From Streptomyces mirabilis (GTDB lineage Bacteria > Actinomycetota > Actinomycetes > Streptomycetales > Streptomycetaceae): a stretch of 64,000 nt of DNA. The notes beneath the pieces were generated by a model. The model did no database searches, was not told the DNA's origin, and saw only the letters and a program-made list of their open reading frames with translations. The position numbers were made by a program, and so were the translations under genes. The stretch is from positions 62,001-126,000 of the forward strand of contig NZ_CP074103.1 of NCBI RefSeq assembly GCF_018310535.1, in the 5' to 3' direction. This document shows, piece after piece, positions 26,114 through 36,611 of this stretch; the first letter of the stretch is position 1; each line of letters opens with the position of its first letter.

Positions 26114-28906
26114 ATGAATCTGGCGGACTGGGTGGTCGTCCTCGTCTCCGCCGTGCTGCTCGCAGTCCTGGGCTGGTTCTTCTTCGGTCCGCGCCGGGCA
26201 CGGGCGGCCGAGATGACCGGCGGGGTGCAGCGCGTCGCGGTGAGGGTGCGTGGTGGCTACAGCCCCGATGTGATCCGGCTCAAGCAGGGCGTCGCGGCCG
26301 AGCTGGTCTTCGACCGGCAGGAGTCCGGGGACTGCACCTCCCGGGTGGTCTTCCCCGATCTGCGCCTCAGCGCGGCACTGCCGGCGTACGAGCGCACCAC
26401 GGTCCGGTTCACCCCGGAGCGTGCGGGGTCGTTCGGCTTCGCCTGCGGGATGAACATGATCCACGGCACGGTGCTGGTGGAGGCCGCCGACGCAGTGACG
26501 GGTACGGCCGGGGCACCGCCTGCGGGGGCTCCCCCCGCGGCCGCGCAGCTGGCCGCGCCACCGAGTGAGGGGCAGGCCGCGCAGGCGGAGGCGGCGCAGG
26601 CCTCCGAGCGGCGGGCGGAGATCCGGGATCTGGCGCGGCGGGTGGCGTTCGGTGCGGTGCTGACCGCGCCGGTGCTGTTCGCGGTGATGGCCGACTCGCT
26701 GTTCCACGCCGGCTGGGTGCCCGCCTGGATGCTCAACCACTGGCTGCAGCTGGCGCTGATCACCCCCGTGATGCTCTACACCGGGTGGCCGATCCACCGC
26801 ACCGGCTGGCTGACCCTGATCCACCGCGCCGCGGACATGAACTCGCTGATCACGCTGGGCACGGTGGCCGCGTACGGCTACAGCCTGCTGGTCACTCTCA
26901 CCCCCGGCCTGCTGCCGCAGGACGTGCGCGAGGTGTACTTCGAGGCGGTCGGGGTCATCCTGACCCTGATCCTGCTGGGCCGGCTGCTGGAGGCGAAGGC
27001 CAAGGCCGGCACCGGCGAGGCGATCCGCGCCCTGCTGGGGCTGCAGGCCCGTACCGCCCGCGTGATACGCGACGGGGTTGAGGCCGAGATCCCGGTCGAG
27101 GACGTGCTGGTCGGCGACGAGGTGATCATCCGGCCCGGCGAGAAGGTCCCGGTGGACGCCGAGGTGCTCTCCGGGTCCTCGGCGGTGGACGAGTCCATGG
27201 TCACCGGCGAGCCGATGCCGGCCACCAAGCGCGCCGGGGACACCGTGATCGGTGCGACCGTCAACGGCACCGGTTCCCTGCGGGTGCGGGCGGCCAAGGT
27301 CGGCTCCGACACGATGCTGGCCCAGATCGTCCGCCTGGTGCAGCAGGCCCAGGCGTCCAAGGCGCCGATCCAGCGGCTGGCGGACGCCACCTCGGCCTAC
27401 TTCGTGCCCGCCGTCATCGCGATCGCGATCGCCACCTTCGCCATCTGGTTCACCCTCGGGACGTCCCCTGCGCTGACCCTGGCCCTGGTCTCCGCGGTCG
27501 CGGTACTGATCATCGCCTGCCCCTGCGCGCTGGGCCTGGCCACCCCGATGTCCATCATGGTCGGCACCGGCAAGGGCGCCCGCGCCGGGATCCTCATCCG
27601 GTCCGCCGAAGCGCTGGAGACGGCGCACAAGCTGGACACCGTCGTCCTGGACAAGACCGGCACCATCACCGCCGGCACCCCGGTCCTGACCGACGTCCGC
27701 CCGGCCGACGGCGTCACCGAGGACGAACTGCTCGCCCTGGTCGCCGCGGCCGAACGCGACAGCGAACACCCGCTGGCCGCCGCCATCGTGGCCGGCGCCC
27801 GAGCTCGTGGGCTGGACCTGCCGGCGGTGAGCGGTTTCGACTCGGTGACCGGCAAGGGCGTGCAGGCCACCGCAGGCGGCCGGGCCGTCCTGGTCGGCAA
27901 CACCCGGCTGCTGGCCGACGTCGGCATCGACACCACCGCCCTCGATCCACTGGCCGCCGAGCTGTCCGCGCAGGGCAAGACCCCGGTGCTGGCCGCCGTC
28001 GACGGCCGTCCGGCCGGGGTGCTCGCGGTCGCCGACACGGTCAAGGACGACTCCGCCGCCGCCATCGCCGCCCTGCACGAGATGGGCGTACAGGTGGTCA
28101 TGCTCACCGGCGACAACCGGCGCACCGCCGCCGCCATCGCCACCCAGGTCGGTATCGACCGCGCCCTCGCCGAAGTGCTCCCGGAGCACAAGGCCGACGC
28201 CATCCGCCGTCTGCAGACGGAAGGCCGCCGCGTGGGCATGGTGGGCGACGGCATCAACGACGCCCCCGCGCTGGCCGCCGCCGACGTCGGGCTGGCCATC
28301 GGCACCGGCACGGACGTGGCCATCGAGGCCGCCGACATCACCCTCATCTCCGGCTCGCTCACCGGCGTCGTCACCGCGATCCGGCTGTCGCGGGCCACCA
28401 TGCGCAACATCCGGCAGAACCTGTTCTTCGCCCTGATCTACAACGCGGTCGGCATCCCGGTCGCCGCCGGCGTCCTCTACCCCTGGCTCGGCATCCGGCT
28501 CAGCCCCATCATCGCAGCCGCCGCGATGGCCCTGTCCTCCCTGTCGGTGGTCGCCAACGCCAACCGGCTCCGCCGCTGGCACCCGGCCCCACTGCCTGTC
28601 GCCACCCCCGCCGCCGTCACGCCACGCGTCGAGGTCCCGGACGAGCACGCCCCCGTCCCCAGGACGACACCACCCACGACTCCGCAGGAGACCGCCATGC
28701 ACCTCCACCGCCACCACACCCCCGACGAGCCCCTCCCCGAGCCGCTGAAGGATCCCGTGTGCGGGATGCCGGTCACCCCCGAGGGCGCCGCCGAGCACCG
28801 GGAGCTGGACGGACACACGTACTACCTCTGCTCCACCCAGTGCGCGACCGCCTTCGACGCCGATCCCCACCGCTACACCGCCCCCACCCACCAGAGCCCG
28901 TCCTGA
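26114..28906 (+). CDS. Copper P1B-ATPase with N-terminal cupredoxin and C-terminal YHS domain
   Basis: A 930-residue fusion. Residues 1-25 form an anchor helix; about 40-125 form a cupredoxin-like domain ('[17 protein letters not shown]', '[12 protein letters not shown]', '[16 protein letters not shown]'), with a Cys/Met/His-rich copper site. The ATPase core has 'TGEP' (about 363), '[11 protein letters not shown]' (about 468), 'DKTGTITAG' (about 512) and '[16 protein letters not shown]' (about 711), the CopA-type CPC site for Cu(I). Residues about 880-925 are a YHS domain ('KDPVCGMPV' and '[12 protein letters not shown]'). HMA domains are absent, so the cupredoxin and YHS parts may load or sense the metal. 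Ribosome site TTAGGAG. First gene of a long plus-strand run. Confidence 0.9.
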   Translation: MNLADWVVVLVSAVLLAVLGWFFFGPRRARAAEMTGGVQRVAVRVRGGYSPDVIRLKQGVAAELVFDRQESGDCTSRVVFPDLRLSAALPAYERTTVRFTPERAGSFGFACGMNMIHGTVLVEAADAVTGTAGAPPAGAPPAAAQLAAPPSEGQAAQAEAAQASERRAEIRDLARRVAFGAVLTAPVLFAVMADSLFHAGWVPAWMLNHWLQLALITPVMLYTGWPIHRTGWLTLIHRAADMNSLITLGTVAAYGYSLLVTLTPGLLPQDVREVYFEAVGVILTLILLGRLLEAKAKAGTGEAIRALLGLQARTARVIRDGVEAEIPVEDVLVGDEVIIRPGEKVPVDAEVLSGSSAVDESMVTGEPMPATKRAGDTVIGATVNGTGSLRVRAAKVGSDTMLAQIVRLVQQAQASKAPIQRLADATSAYFVPAVIAIAIATFAIWFTLGTSPALTLALVSAVAVLIIACPCALGLATPMSIMVGTGKGARAGILIRSAEALETAHKLDTVVLDKTGTITAGTPVLTDVRPADGVTEDELLALVAAAERDSEHPLAAAIVAGARARGLDLPAVSGFDSVTGKGVQATAGGRAVLVGNTRLLADVGIDTTALDPLAAELSAQGKTPVLAAVDGRPAGVLAVADTVKDDSAAAIAALHEMGVQVVMLTGDNRRTAAAIATQVGIDRALAEVLPEHKADAIRRLQTEGRRVGMVGDGINDAPALAAADVGLAIGTGTDVAIEAADITLISGSLTGVVTAIRLSRATMRNIRQNLFFALIYNAVGIPVAAGVLYPWLGIRLSPIIAAAAMALSSLSVVANANRLRRWHPAPLPVATPAAVTPRVEVPDEHAPVPRTTPPTTPQETAMHLHRHHTPDEPLPEPLKDPVCGMPVTPEGAAEHRELDGHTYYLCSTQCATAFDADPHRYTAPTHQSPS

Positions 28907-28978
28907 CCGGCCGGCGCCGTAACCGGCCCTCGGCCCGGCACGGCGTGGGCGCACCAGCGACGCGAGGAAGAGACCGCC

Positions 28979-31027
28979 ATGACCAAACAAGCCGAACCGC
29001 CGCCCCCGGGGGACCGCCCGACGCCGACCGCGCCGCCGCCTCCGCCCGCCTGGCGGCACTGGCTGTGGCCGCTGGCCATCCTGCTCGCCGTCGGCATGTG
29101 GACGGTGCTGCCCGGACTACGCTCCAGCGAGCCGGTGAAGATGGACCTGACCTACTCCAAGTTCCTCACCGACGTCGACGCCGGCAAGGTCAAGACCGTC
29201 ACCATCAAGACCGACGGGAAGGCGACCGGCACGCTCACCAACGGGCACCGCTTCACCACCGTGGTTCCCGTCCAGCTGGCCGGCGACCAGCTGCTGAACC
29301 GGCTGGAGAAGGAGAAGGTGGCGGTGACCGCCACCCCGCCGTCGACCTCGGCGTCCTTCGGCTCCCAGGTGCTGTCCTGGATCCTGCTGCTGGGCCCGTT
29401 CCTGCTCATCATCTGGTTCTGGCGGCGGATGTCGAAGGGCGCCATGGGCCAGATGCACGGTGCGCTCGGCGGTGTCGGCAAGTCCAAGGCCAAGGTGTTC
29501 GACGCCGAACGGCCCGAAACCACGTTCACCGATGTCGCCGGCTACGAGGGCGCCAAGGCCGAGATCGCCGAGGTCGTCGACTTCCTGCGCAGGCCCGAAC
29601 GCTACCGCCGCGCCGGGGCCATGGCACCGCGCGGGGTGCTGATGATCGGCCCGCCCGGCACCGGCAAGACGCTGCTGGCCCGCGCGGTCGCCGGCGAGGC
29701 GGACGTGCCGTTCCTGTCGGTGGCCGGCTCCAGTTTCGTGGAGATGTACGTCGGGGTGGGCGCCGCCCGGGTGCGGGACCTGTTCGCCGAGGCCCGCAAA
29801 CGCGCGCCCGCGATCGTCTTCGTCGACGAGATCGACGCCCTCGGCGGGCGCCGCGCCGGCGGTGGCGCCCTCGTGTCCAACGACGAACGCGAGCAGACCC
29901 TCAACCAGCTGCTGTCGGAGATGGACGGCTTCGAAGGCGCCGAGGGTATCGTGGTGCTCGCCGCCACCAACCGGCCCGAGGTCCTGGACCCCGCCCTGCT
30001 GCGGCCCGGCCGCTTCGACCGGCAGGTGACCATCCCGCTGCCCACCCTGGCCGAACGCGCCGCGATCCTGGCCGTGCACTGCCAGGACAAGCAACTCGGC
30101 AAGGACGTCGACCTCGACGTGGTGGCGCGGGGCACCCCCGGCTTCTCCGGCGCGGACCTGGCCAACCTGGCCAACGAGGCCGCCATCGTCGCCGTACGCG
30201 ACGAGCGCGAGGTGCTCACCAAGGACGACTTCGACGCCGCCCGCGACCGCATCCTGCTGGGACGGCGTGAGGGCTCCAACGTGCTGCTGCCCGCCGAGAA
30301 GCACGCGGTGGCCGTCCACGAGGCCGGCCACGCCCTGGTCGCCGCCCTGTCGCCGACCGCGGACCCAGTCGCCAAGGTCACCATCCTGCCCGCCGGGCAG
30401 GCCCTCGGCGTCACCCAGCAACTCCCGCTCGTCGAACGGCACCTGTACGGCGAGGACTACCTCACCCAGACCCTCGCCGTACGGCTCGGCGGGCGCGCGG
30501 CCGAACTCGTCGAGCTCGGCCAGGGCTCCACCGGAGCCGCGAACGACCTGGCCGGGGCGACCGAGCTGGCCACCAAGATGGTCCGCGAGTTCGGGCTGTC
30601 GCCCGCGCTCGGCCCGGTCGGCTACCCGCAGGGCGGCTCGGTGTTCCTGGGCAGCGGCGGGGCTGCCATGTCCAGCCGCCCGTTCGCCGAGGCCACCCAG
30701 GCCGCCGTCGACGCCGAGGTCGCCCGCCTGCTGCGCGAGGCCGAGCAGCAGGCCACCGACCTCCTGACAAGCCACCGCGACCAGCTGCGCGAGCTGGCCG
30801 GACTGCTGCTGGAACGGGAGACCGTCGACGGCTTTGCGGTCTACGACCTGCTGGGCACCCACCCGCCGACCGAGCAGAGCGCCGGGGCGACCATCGCGCC
30901 CCGCCGCGTCAGTGTCCTCAAGGAACCCGCCGCGCGGCACAGCGAGCGCGCCGCCGCCCACACCGCCGACGGCCAGGACCGGCCCGGTCACGGCGCGGGC
31001 GGCCGGCACCCGAACGGCGCGCCGTGA
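28979..31027 (+). CDS. ftsH: FtsH-type membrane AAA+ zinc protease (accessory copy)
   Basis: A 682-residue FtsH. Two membrane helices ('WPLAILLAVGMWTVLPGL', 'VLSWILLLGPFLLIIWFW') enclose a small extracytoplasmic domain. The AAA+ module has Walker A 'GPPGTGKT' (about 223), Walker B 'FVFVDEIDALGGRR'-like segment and the second region of homology 'RPEVLDPALLRPGRFDRQV'. The zinc site is 'HEAGH' (about 447-451). It degrades misfolded membrane and short-lived soluble proteins. The Ala/Arg-rich C-terminal tail is unlike the usual housekeeping protein. Its position behind a Cu-ATPase suggests a stress-induced extra copy. Confidence 0.9.
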   Translation: MTKQAEPPPPGDRPTPTAPPPPPAWRHWLWPLAILLAVGMWTVLPGLRSSEPVKMDLTYSKFLTDVDAGKVKTVTIKTDGKATGTLTNGHRFTTVVPVQLAGDQLLNRLEKEKVAVTATPPSTSASFGSQVLSWILLLGPFLLIIWFWRRMSKGAMGQMHGALGGVGKSKAKVFDAERPETTFTDVAGYEGAKAEIAEVVDFLRRPERYRRAGAMAPRGVLMIGPPGTGKTLLARAVAGEADVPFLSVAGSSFVEMYVGVGAARVRDLFAEARKRAPAIVFVDEIDALGGRRAGGGALVSNDEREQTLNQLLSEMDGFEGAEGIVVLAATNRPEVLDPALLRPGRFDRQVTIPLPTLAERAAILAVHCQDKQLGKDVDLDVVARGTPGFSGADLANLANEAAIVAVRDEREVLTKDDFDAARDRILLGRREGSNVLLPAEKHAVAVHEAGHALVAALSPTADPVAKVTILPAGQALGVTQQLPLVERHLYGEDYLTQTLAVRLGGRAAELVELGQGSTGAANDLAGATELATKMVREFGLSPALGPVGYPQGGSVFLGSGGAAMSSRPFAEATQAAVDAEVARLLREAEQQATDLLTSHRDQLRELAGLLLERETVDGFAVYDLLGTHPPTEQSAGATIAPRRVSVLKEPAARHSERAAAHTADGQDRPGHGAGGRHPNGAP

Positions 31028-31173
31028 CCAGCCGGGACACCGGCCGACCCGTCTCGATCGACGCGGCCCTCCCCCTGGTCGCGGCGAACGCGAGCGCCGC
31101 CGCCACCCGCACCCGGTCCCGGCACCCCGCACCGGTCGCTGCCAACCCAACCGACGAACAGCAAGGAAGGTGA
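31024..31173 (+). CDS. Possible 49-residue peptide between ftsH and treT
   Basis: A short frame whose GTG overlaps the ftsH stop (GTGA) and which ends just before the ribosome binding site of the next gene. The product is Ala/Arg/Pro-rich and has no recognisable motif. The overlap fits translational coupling, but a chance open frame is at least as likely. Confidence 0.22.
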   Translation: MTSRDTGRPVSIDAALPLVAANASAAATRTRSRHPAPVAANPTDEQQGR

Positions 31174-31179
31174 GCACCG

Positions 31180-32640
31180 ATGCTGCAGACCGTGGATGTC
31201 GGCCGCAGGAGCCTGGACACCTACCGCACCGTGACCGGAGAGGCGGTCGTGGACGAACTGCGGGCGCTGGCCGCGCCACTTGACGGGGCGCGGGTGCTGC
31301 ACGTCAACGCCACCGGCTACGGCGGCGGGGTGGCGGAGATCCTGCGCTCCGAAGTGCCGCTGCTGCGCGACCTGGGCGTGGTCGCCGACTGGAAGACCAT
31401 CACCGCCGAGCCCGGCTTCTTCGAGGTCACCAAGGCCGTCCACAACGGCCTGCAGGGCGATGCGCGCGGCGTCACCGACACCCAGTGGCAGCTGTACGAC
31501 ACCGCCTCCGCCCAGATCGCCGCCCAACTGGAGGAGTCCTACGACGTGGTGGTCGTCCACGACCCGCAGCCGCTGGCCCTGCCACACCTACGCGGCCGCG
31601 GTGACGCCAAGTGGGTGTGGCGCTGCCACATCGACAGCTCCCAGCCCAACCCGCAGGTCTGGGACCGGCTGCGGCCGCTGCTCGCCGCCTACGACGCCGC
31701 CGTGTTCACCCTCGGCGCGTTCGTCCCACCCGATGTCCCGGTGGACCGGGTGGAGATCATTCCGCCGGCGATCGACCCGCTCAGCCCGAAGAACATGCCC
31801 ATCACCGACGCCTTCGCCACCGGGGTCCTCGACTGGATCGGCGTGGACACCGCCCGCCCGCTGCTGGTGCAGGTCTCCCGCTTCGACCCCTGGAAGGACC
31901 CGCTCGGCGTCATCGCCGCCTACCGCACCGTCAAGAAGCAGGTGCCCGGCGTGCAGCTGGCTTTGGTCGGCTCGATGGCCCTGGACGACCCGGAGGGCTG
32001 GCGCGTCTACCGGCAGATCACCGCCGCCGCGGCCGACGACCCGGACATCCTGCTGTTCACCAACCTCACCGGGGTCGGCAACATCGAGGTCAACGCCTTC
32101 CAGCGCCGTGCCGACGTGGTCATCCAGAAGTCGCTGCGGGAAGGCTTCGGCCTGGTGGTCTCCGAAGCCACCTGGAAGGGCACCCCGGTGGTTGCCGGAC
32201 GGGCCGGCGGCATCCCGCTGCAGCTGCCCGACCAGGTCGGCGGCCACCTCGTCGACACCCCCGACCAGTGCGCCCAGGCCGTCCTCGGCCTGCTCGCCGA
32301 CCCCGCGGCCGCCCGACGCCTGGCCGCCGCCGGGAGGGAGCTGGTGCGCGAGCGGTTCCTGCTGCCCCGGCTGATCGGCGACGAACTGCGGCTGCTGTCC
32401 AGTCTGCTCGGCCACACCCCCGCCGCACCCCGGGCCCTGGCCGCCGCGGGCACCGCAGGCGAGGACCGCGACCCGGTGTGCGGCATGCGCGTGGACGGCG
32501 CCGGCACCCGCCCCACCCGCTACCGGGAGAGGGAGTTCAAGTTCTGCTCCCCCTCCTGCGCCCGCCAGTTCGCCGCCGACCCGGAGCTGTTCTGGCGCGC
32601 CGTGACCCGAGCGGTCCGCGGCACCGCCCCCACCGGCTGA
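31180..32640 (+). CDS. treT: TreT-type trehalose synthase (GT4) with C-terminal YHS domain
   Basis: A 486-residue fusion. Residues 1-410 follow the GT-B trehalose glycosyltransferring synthase pattern: '[18 protein letters not shown]', '[17 protein letters not shown]', '[20 protein letters not shown]', '[20 protein letters not shown]'. Such enzymes couple an NDP-glucose and glucose to trehalose. Residues about 425-475 are a YHS domain ('[10 protein letters not shown]', '[14 protein letters not shown]'), with the Cys-x-x-x-Cys-type metal ligands of the family. The same domain ends the Cu-ATPase two genes upstream. Ribosome site AAGGAAGGTGAG. The following gene is GalT, suggesting sugar-nucleotide supply. 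Metal sensing by the YHS part is inferred. Confidence 0.8.
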   Translation: MLQTVDVGRRSLDTYRTVTGEAVVDELRALAAPLDGARVLHVNATGYGGGVAEILRSEVPLLRDLGVVADWKTITAEPGFFEVTKAVHNGLQGDARGVTDTQWQLYDTASAQIAAQLEESYDVVVVHDPQPLALPHLRGRGDAKWVWRCHIDSSQPNPQVWDRLRPLLAAYDAAVFTLGAFVPPDVPVDRVEIIPPAIDPLSPKNMPITDAFATGVLDWIGVDTARPLLVQVSRFDPWKDPLGVIAAYRTVKKQVPGVQLALVGSMALDDPEGWRVYRQITAAAADDPDILLFTNLTGVGNIEVNAFQRRADVVIQKSLREGFGLVVSEATWKGTPVVAGRAGGIPLQLPDQVGGHLVDTPDQCAQAVLGLLADPAAARRLAAAGRELVRERFLLPRLIGDELRLLSSLLGHTPAAPRALAAAGTAGEDRDPVCGMRVDGAGTRPTRYREREFKFCSPSCARQFAADPELFWRAVTRAVRGTAPTG

Positions 32641-32659
32641 ACGGACCGAGGAGCAGACC

Positions 32660-33736
32660 ATGCCCGAGCTGCGGCAGGACCCCTTCACCCGCGACTGGGT
32701 GGCCATCACACCCGGCCGCGAAGACCGCCCGCGCCCCATGCCCCGGCCGGCCGCAACACCCCGGCGCTCCGCAGGCCCCGATCCGGCCTGCCCCTTCTGC
32801 CCGGGCCACGAGGACGCCACCCCGCCCGAGATCTGGCGTCTGCCCGCCCCTGCCGGAAGGGCGGGGGCGGACTGGGCGGTACGCGTCGTGCCCAACCGCT
32901 ACCCCGTCCTCGCCGACAGCGGCCATCCTGCCCGCCACCACACCACCGGCCTGCACACCTGGGCCGACGGCATCGGCAGCCACGAGGTCGTCATCGAATC
33001 CCCGGCCCACGGCTGGGACCTCGCGGACGGCGACGACAGTGCCGTCGCCGACATTCTGCGCACCTACCGCACCCGCACCCTCGCCCTGCGCGACCATGGG
33101 CCCGGCCTGGTCCTGCCCTTCCGCAACCACGGAGCCGCCGCCGGCACCTCCCTGCCCCACCCGCACTCCCAGATCGTCGCCACCCCCATCGTGCCCCTGC
33201 GCTTCCGCCACCTGTTCGACATCGCCCGCGCCCACTACGACGACACCGGCCGCTGCCTGTATGTCGACCACACCGCCGCCGAACTCGCCGACGGCCGACG
33301 GATCGTGGCCACAACGGAGCACGTCATCGCCCTGGCCCCGTACGCCCCCCGCACCCCGTACGAAGTCTGGCTCGTGCCCCGCCGCCACCAGGCGTCCTTC
33401 GCCGACGCCCCCGACGAGACCCTGGAGCACACTGCCGCCCTGCTGCGCCGCGTCCTGGCGGCCCTGCGCGACCTGCTCGGCGACATCCCCTACAACTACG
33501 CCCTGATCAGCGCCCCCAACGGGGAGGAGACCACCACGTACTTCGCCTGGCACCTGCAGATCGCCCCGCGCCTGGCCGAGCCCGCCGGCTTCGAACTCGG
33601 CACCGGCATGGCCGTCAACCCCGTCCCGCCCGAACACGCCGCCGCCCGCCTGCGCGACGTCCTCACCGCACGCCCTGCCCCCGACACCCCCCTCCAGCAC
33701 CACGCCCGCCACCGCCCGGCCGGCAGGCGGCCATGA
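32660..33736 (+). CDS. galT: Galactose-1-phosphate uridylyltransferase
   Basis: A 358-residue HIT-superfamily enzyme that exchanges UMP between UDP-glucose and galactose-1-phosphate. The zinc site 'ACPFCPGHE' is near residue 44, the substrate segment 'RVVPNRYPVL' follows, and the active-site 'GTSLPHPHSQI' contains the HPH with the nucleophilic His (about 170). The C-terminal half has 'TTYFAWHLQIAPRL'. No galK or galE is beside it, so in this operon it may serve UDP-sugar supply for the TreT enzyme rather than galactose catabolism. It overlaps the next gene by ATGA. Confidence 0.85.
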   Translation: MPELRQDPFTRDWVAITPGREDRPRPMPRPAATPRRSAGPDPACPFCPGHEDATPPEIWRLPAPAGRAGADWAVRVVPNRYPVLADSGHPARHHTTGLHTWADGIGSHEVVIESPAHGWDLADGDDSAVADILRTYRTRTLALRDHGPGLVLPFRNHGAAAGTSLPHPHSQIVATPIVPLRFRHLFDIARAHYDDTGRCLYVDHTAAELADGRRIVATTEHVIALAPYAPRTPYEVWLVPRRHQASFADAPDETLEHTAALLRRVLAALRDLLGDIPYNYALISAPNGEETTTYFAWHLQIAPRLAEPAGFELGTGMAVNPVPPEHAAARLRDVLTARPAPDTPLQHHARHRPAGRRP

Positions 33737-34953
33737 AGCACACCCGCGGCGCAGCCGCCGGCCTCCCGATGCACGGGCAGAGCGCCGGGCACGACCCGGC
33801 CCGGCGCCCGCCGCCGGCCACCAAACCGCAGGCGGCCAGGCCCCGGCGGTGGCCGAGGTGGGCCTGGTGGACCGGCGCGGTCGTGGTCCTCGCCCTCGCC
33901 GTGGCAGCGGCCGCCTCGCACCGCCACGAACTGGCCGGCGCCTCCCACCTCCTCGCCCACGTCAGCGGTCCGGGACTGGCGGCGGCCGTCGCCTTCGAGG
34001 CGGCCTCGTTCGTCTTTCTCGCCGCCCTCCAGCGGTGGCTGCTGCGCAGCGCCGGAGGACGGCTGGGACTGGGCACCATAACGGGGATCGTGGTCGCCGC
34101 CAACGCGATGGCGGGCACGCTCCCGGGCGGCAGTGCCCTGTCGGTGGCGTGGACCGTCCGCCAGCTGCGCCGACGGGGCATCGCCCTGGCGCTCGCCACC
34201 GCCGTGCTGATCGCCGCCGGGGCCCTGTCCGCCCTGGCCCTCGCGCTGCTTGTGGCGCTCGGCGCGCTGGCCGCCGATCCCGCCGGCCCCGCCCCGGGGC
34301 TGCGTATCGCGCTCCTGGCGTCCGCGGCGGCGCTCGCCGCCGCGATCGTGCTGGCCGTCTGCCTGATCCGGTCGGCGCGCTTCCACCGCGCCGCACGGCA
34401 CGCCTGGACATACGTCACCACCCGATGGCGGACCGGCCAGCGGCTCGCGGACTTCCTCGCCGAGGTGTTCCACCAGGCCAAGACCATCCAGCCCGGTATC
34501 CGGGGCTGGGCGCGCCCCTTCGGGATGGCGCTGGGGAACTGGACGTGCGACGCCGCCGCCCTCGCCGCCGTCCTGTGGGCCCTGAACATCGGCGTGCCCT
34601 GGCGGAGCATGCTGATCGTCTACGGGCTGACCCAGATCTCCATCAGCCTGCGCCTGACCCCGGGAAGCCTCGGCATCGCCGAGGCCAGCCTGAGCACCCT
34701 GCTCGTCGTCTACGGGCTGCGCGCCGACCAGGCGATCGCCGCCGCGCTGCTCTACCGCATCGTCAGCTTCTGGACCCTCCAGCCGATCGGCTGGACGAGC
34801 TGGCTCCGCCTCACCCTCCACACCCCCCGCCCCCACCCGGACACCGGCCGCTCACGCAGGCAACCCGGCACCCCCCGGAGCCCCACCGCGCGCCCTGCCC
34901 GACACCCACATCAGCCGCCCCATCCGCACGCATCGACAAAGGACACATCATGA
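33733..34953 (+). CDS. Lysylphosphatidylglycerol-synthase-like membrane protein (UPF0104)
   Basis: A 406-residue protein with seven or eight helices and the flippase-domain pattern of the LPG synthase TM/YbhN family: 'GLAAAVAFEAASFVFLAALQ', 'VVAANAMAGTLPGGSALSVA' and 'GLTQISISLRLTPGSLGIAE'. There is no C-terminal aminoacyl-transfer domain, so it is not a complete MprF; such short proteins are thought to move lipids. The soluble N- and C-terminal tails are Pro/Arg-rich. It overlaps galT (ATGA) and the oleate hydratase gene (ATGA). Confidence 0.75.
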   Translation: MKHTRGAAAGLPMHGQSAGHDPARRPPPATKPQAARPRRWPRWAWWTGAVVVLALAVAAAASHRHELAGASHLLAHVSGPGLAAAVAFEAASFVFLAALQRWLLRSAGGRLGLGTITGIVVAANAMAGTLPGGSALSVAWTVRQLRRRGIALALATAVLIAAGALSALALALLVALGALAADPAGPAPGLRIALLASAAALAAAIVLAVCLIRSARFHRAARHAWTYVTTRWRTGQRLADFLAEVFHQAKTIQPGIRGWARPFGMALGNWTCDAAALAAVLWALNIGVPWRSMLIVYGLTQISISLRLTPGSLGIAEASLSTLLVVYGLRADQAIAAALLYRIVSFWTLQPIGWTSWLRLTLHTPRPHPDTGRSRRQPGTPRSPTARPARHPHQPPHPHASTKDTS

Positions 34954-36536
34954 CCACGACGACATCAGACACACGGGCCTACCTGGCCGGGGGCGGCATC
35001 GCCTCCCTGGCCGCCGCGGTGTTCCTGATCAGGGACGCCGGACTGCGCGGGGAGAACATCCGCATCCTGGAAGAACTCCCTCTCGCCGGGGGCGCGCTGG
35101 ACGGCTCCGGCGACCTGGAGCGCGGCTTCGTCGCCCGCGGCGGGCGCATGCTGGAGGACGAGGCGTACGTCTGCCTGTGGGACCTGCTGGAGAGCATCCC
35201 GACGCTGACCGACCCGGACACGACCGTCAAGGACGAGGTGTGGGAGTTCAGCCGCCAGTGGCCCTCGCACTCCGGGGCCCGCCTCATCGACCGCCACCAC
35301 ACCATCCTCGACGCCGCGGACCTCGGTCTCAGTGTGCGGGACCGGGCCGAACTGGTCCGCCTGCTGGCGCTCCCGGAGCACGCCATCGGCGCCCGCCGCA
35401 TCGACGAGTTCTTCTCGCCTCACTTCTTCGCCACCAACTTCTGGGCCATGTGGCGCACCACGTTCGCCTTCCAGAACTGGCACAGCGCCATCGAACTCAA
35501 GCGCTACATGCTGCGCTTCGCCCAGGAACTGCCCCGCATCCACACCCTGGCCGGAGTCCGGCGCACCCGCCTGAACCAGTACGACTCCATCGTCCGCCCC
35601 GTCCAGCAGTGGCTGGCCGAGCGCGGCGTGGTCACCGAACACGGCACCACCGTCACCGACGCCGACTTCACCGAAGAGGCAGCCGGCCGCCGGATCACCG
35701 CACTCCACTTCGAGCGCGACGGCAAGCCGGGCAGCTACGCACTCGGCGACCACGACTACGCGTTCCTCACCCTCGGCTCCATGACCGCCGACGCCGCCTA
35801 CGGCACCGACGACCGCGCCCCGGAACTGATCCGCGACCGGCGCGACGGGGCCTGGAGGCTGTGGGAGACCCTCGCCAGGAAGGCATCCGACTTCGGACGC
35901 CCCAACACCTTCGACGGCAACATCGACGCCAACAAGTGGGAGTCCTTCACCCTCACCCTGCGCAGCCCGCTGCTGCTGCACCGCATCCAGGACTTCTCCG
36001 GCAACGCCCCCGGCACCGGCGGGCTGATGACCTTCAAGGACTCGGCGTGGCTGATGTCCCTGGTGGTACCGCACCAGCCGTACTTCGCCGCCCAGCCCGA
36101 AGACGTCTACACCGCCTGGGGCTACGGCCTGTTCCTCGACGAGAAGGGCGACTACGTCGAGACGACGATGGCCGAGGCCACCGGCCAGGAGATCCTCACC
36201 GAACTCGTCCACCAGCTCGGCTTCGACGACGCGGCGGAGGAGATCCGCGCCACCACGACCGTGGTGCCGGTGATGATGCCCCACATCACCAGCCAGTTCG
36301 CCCCACGCAAGGTCGAGGACCGGCCACTGGTCGTACCGCGCGGCGCGAAGAACTTCGCGTTCCTGGGCCAGTACACCGAGATCCCCGAAGACGTGGTGTT
36401 CACGGTGGAGTACTCGGTGCGCGGCGCCATGCACGGCGTGTACGAACTGCTGGGCGTCGACCGGAAGATCCCCGGCATCTACCACGCGCTGACCGACCCC
36501 AAGGCCGCCCTGGACACGCTGAAGGCGGCACTTTGA
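34950..36536 (+). CDS. ohyA: Oleate hydratase
   Basis: A 528-residue FAD enzyme of the myosin-cross-reactive-antigen family, which adds water to the cis-9 double bond of unsaturated fatty acids to give 10-hydroxy acids. Visible are the FAD-binding 'LAGGGIASLAAAVFLIRDAG' (about 11-30), 'GGRMLEDEAYVCLWDLL', 'TNFWAMWRTTFAFQNWHSA', and 'FLGQYTEIPEDVVFTVEYSV' near the C terminus. Length matches the family. It overlaps the upstream gene by ATGA, making it the last gene of the run that starts with the Cu-ATPase. Detoxification or remodelling of membrane fatty acids under stress is a likely role. Confidence 0.92.
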   Translation: MTTTTSDTRAYLAGGGIASLAAAVFLIRDAGLRGENIRILEELPLAGGALDGSGDLERGFVARGGRMLEDEAYVCLWDLLESIPTLTDPDTTVKDEVWEFSRQWPSHSGARLIDRHHTILDAADLGLSVRDRAELVRLLALPEHAIGARRIDEFFSPHFFATNFWAMWRTTFAFQNWHSAIELKRYMLRFAQELPRIHTLAGVRRTRLNQYDSIVRPVQQWLAERGVVTEHGTTVTDADFTEEAAGRRITALHFERDGKPGSYALGDHDYAFLTLGSMTADAAYGTDDRAPELIRDRRDGAWRLWETLARKASDFGRPNTFDGNIDANKWESFTLTLRSPLLLHRIQDFSGNAPGTGGLMTFKDSAWLMSLVVPHQPYFAAQPEDVYTAWGYGLFLDEKGDYVETTMAEATGQEILTELVHQLGFDDAAEEIRATTTVVPVMMPHITSQFAPRKVEDRPLVVPRGAKNFAFLGQYTEIPEDVVFTVEYSVRGAMHGVYELLGVDRKIPGIYHALTDPKAALDTLKAAL

Positions 36537-36611
36537 CAGCCCGCAGGGAGCGCCGGGGCCCCCTGCCGCGCAGGCGAGTCGCCGCTGACGCAGCCACCCG
36601 GCACGCCGCGG

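Noticed and set aside
26108..31279. Long minus-strand open frames opposite the Cu-ATPase and ftsH
   Set aside because: Shadows of the real plus-strand genes; no domain patterns.
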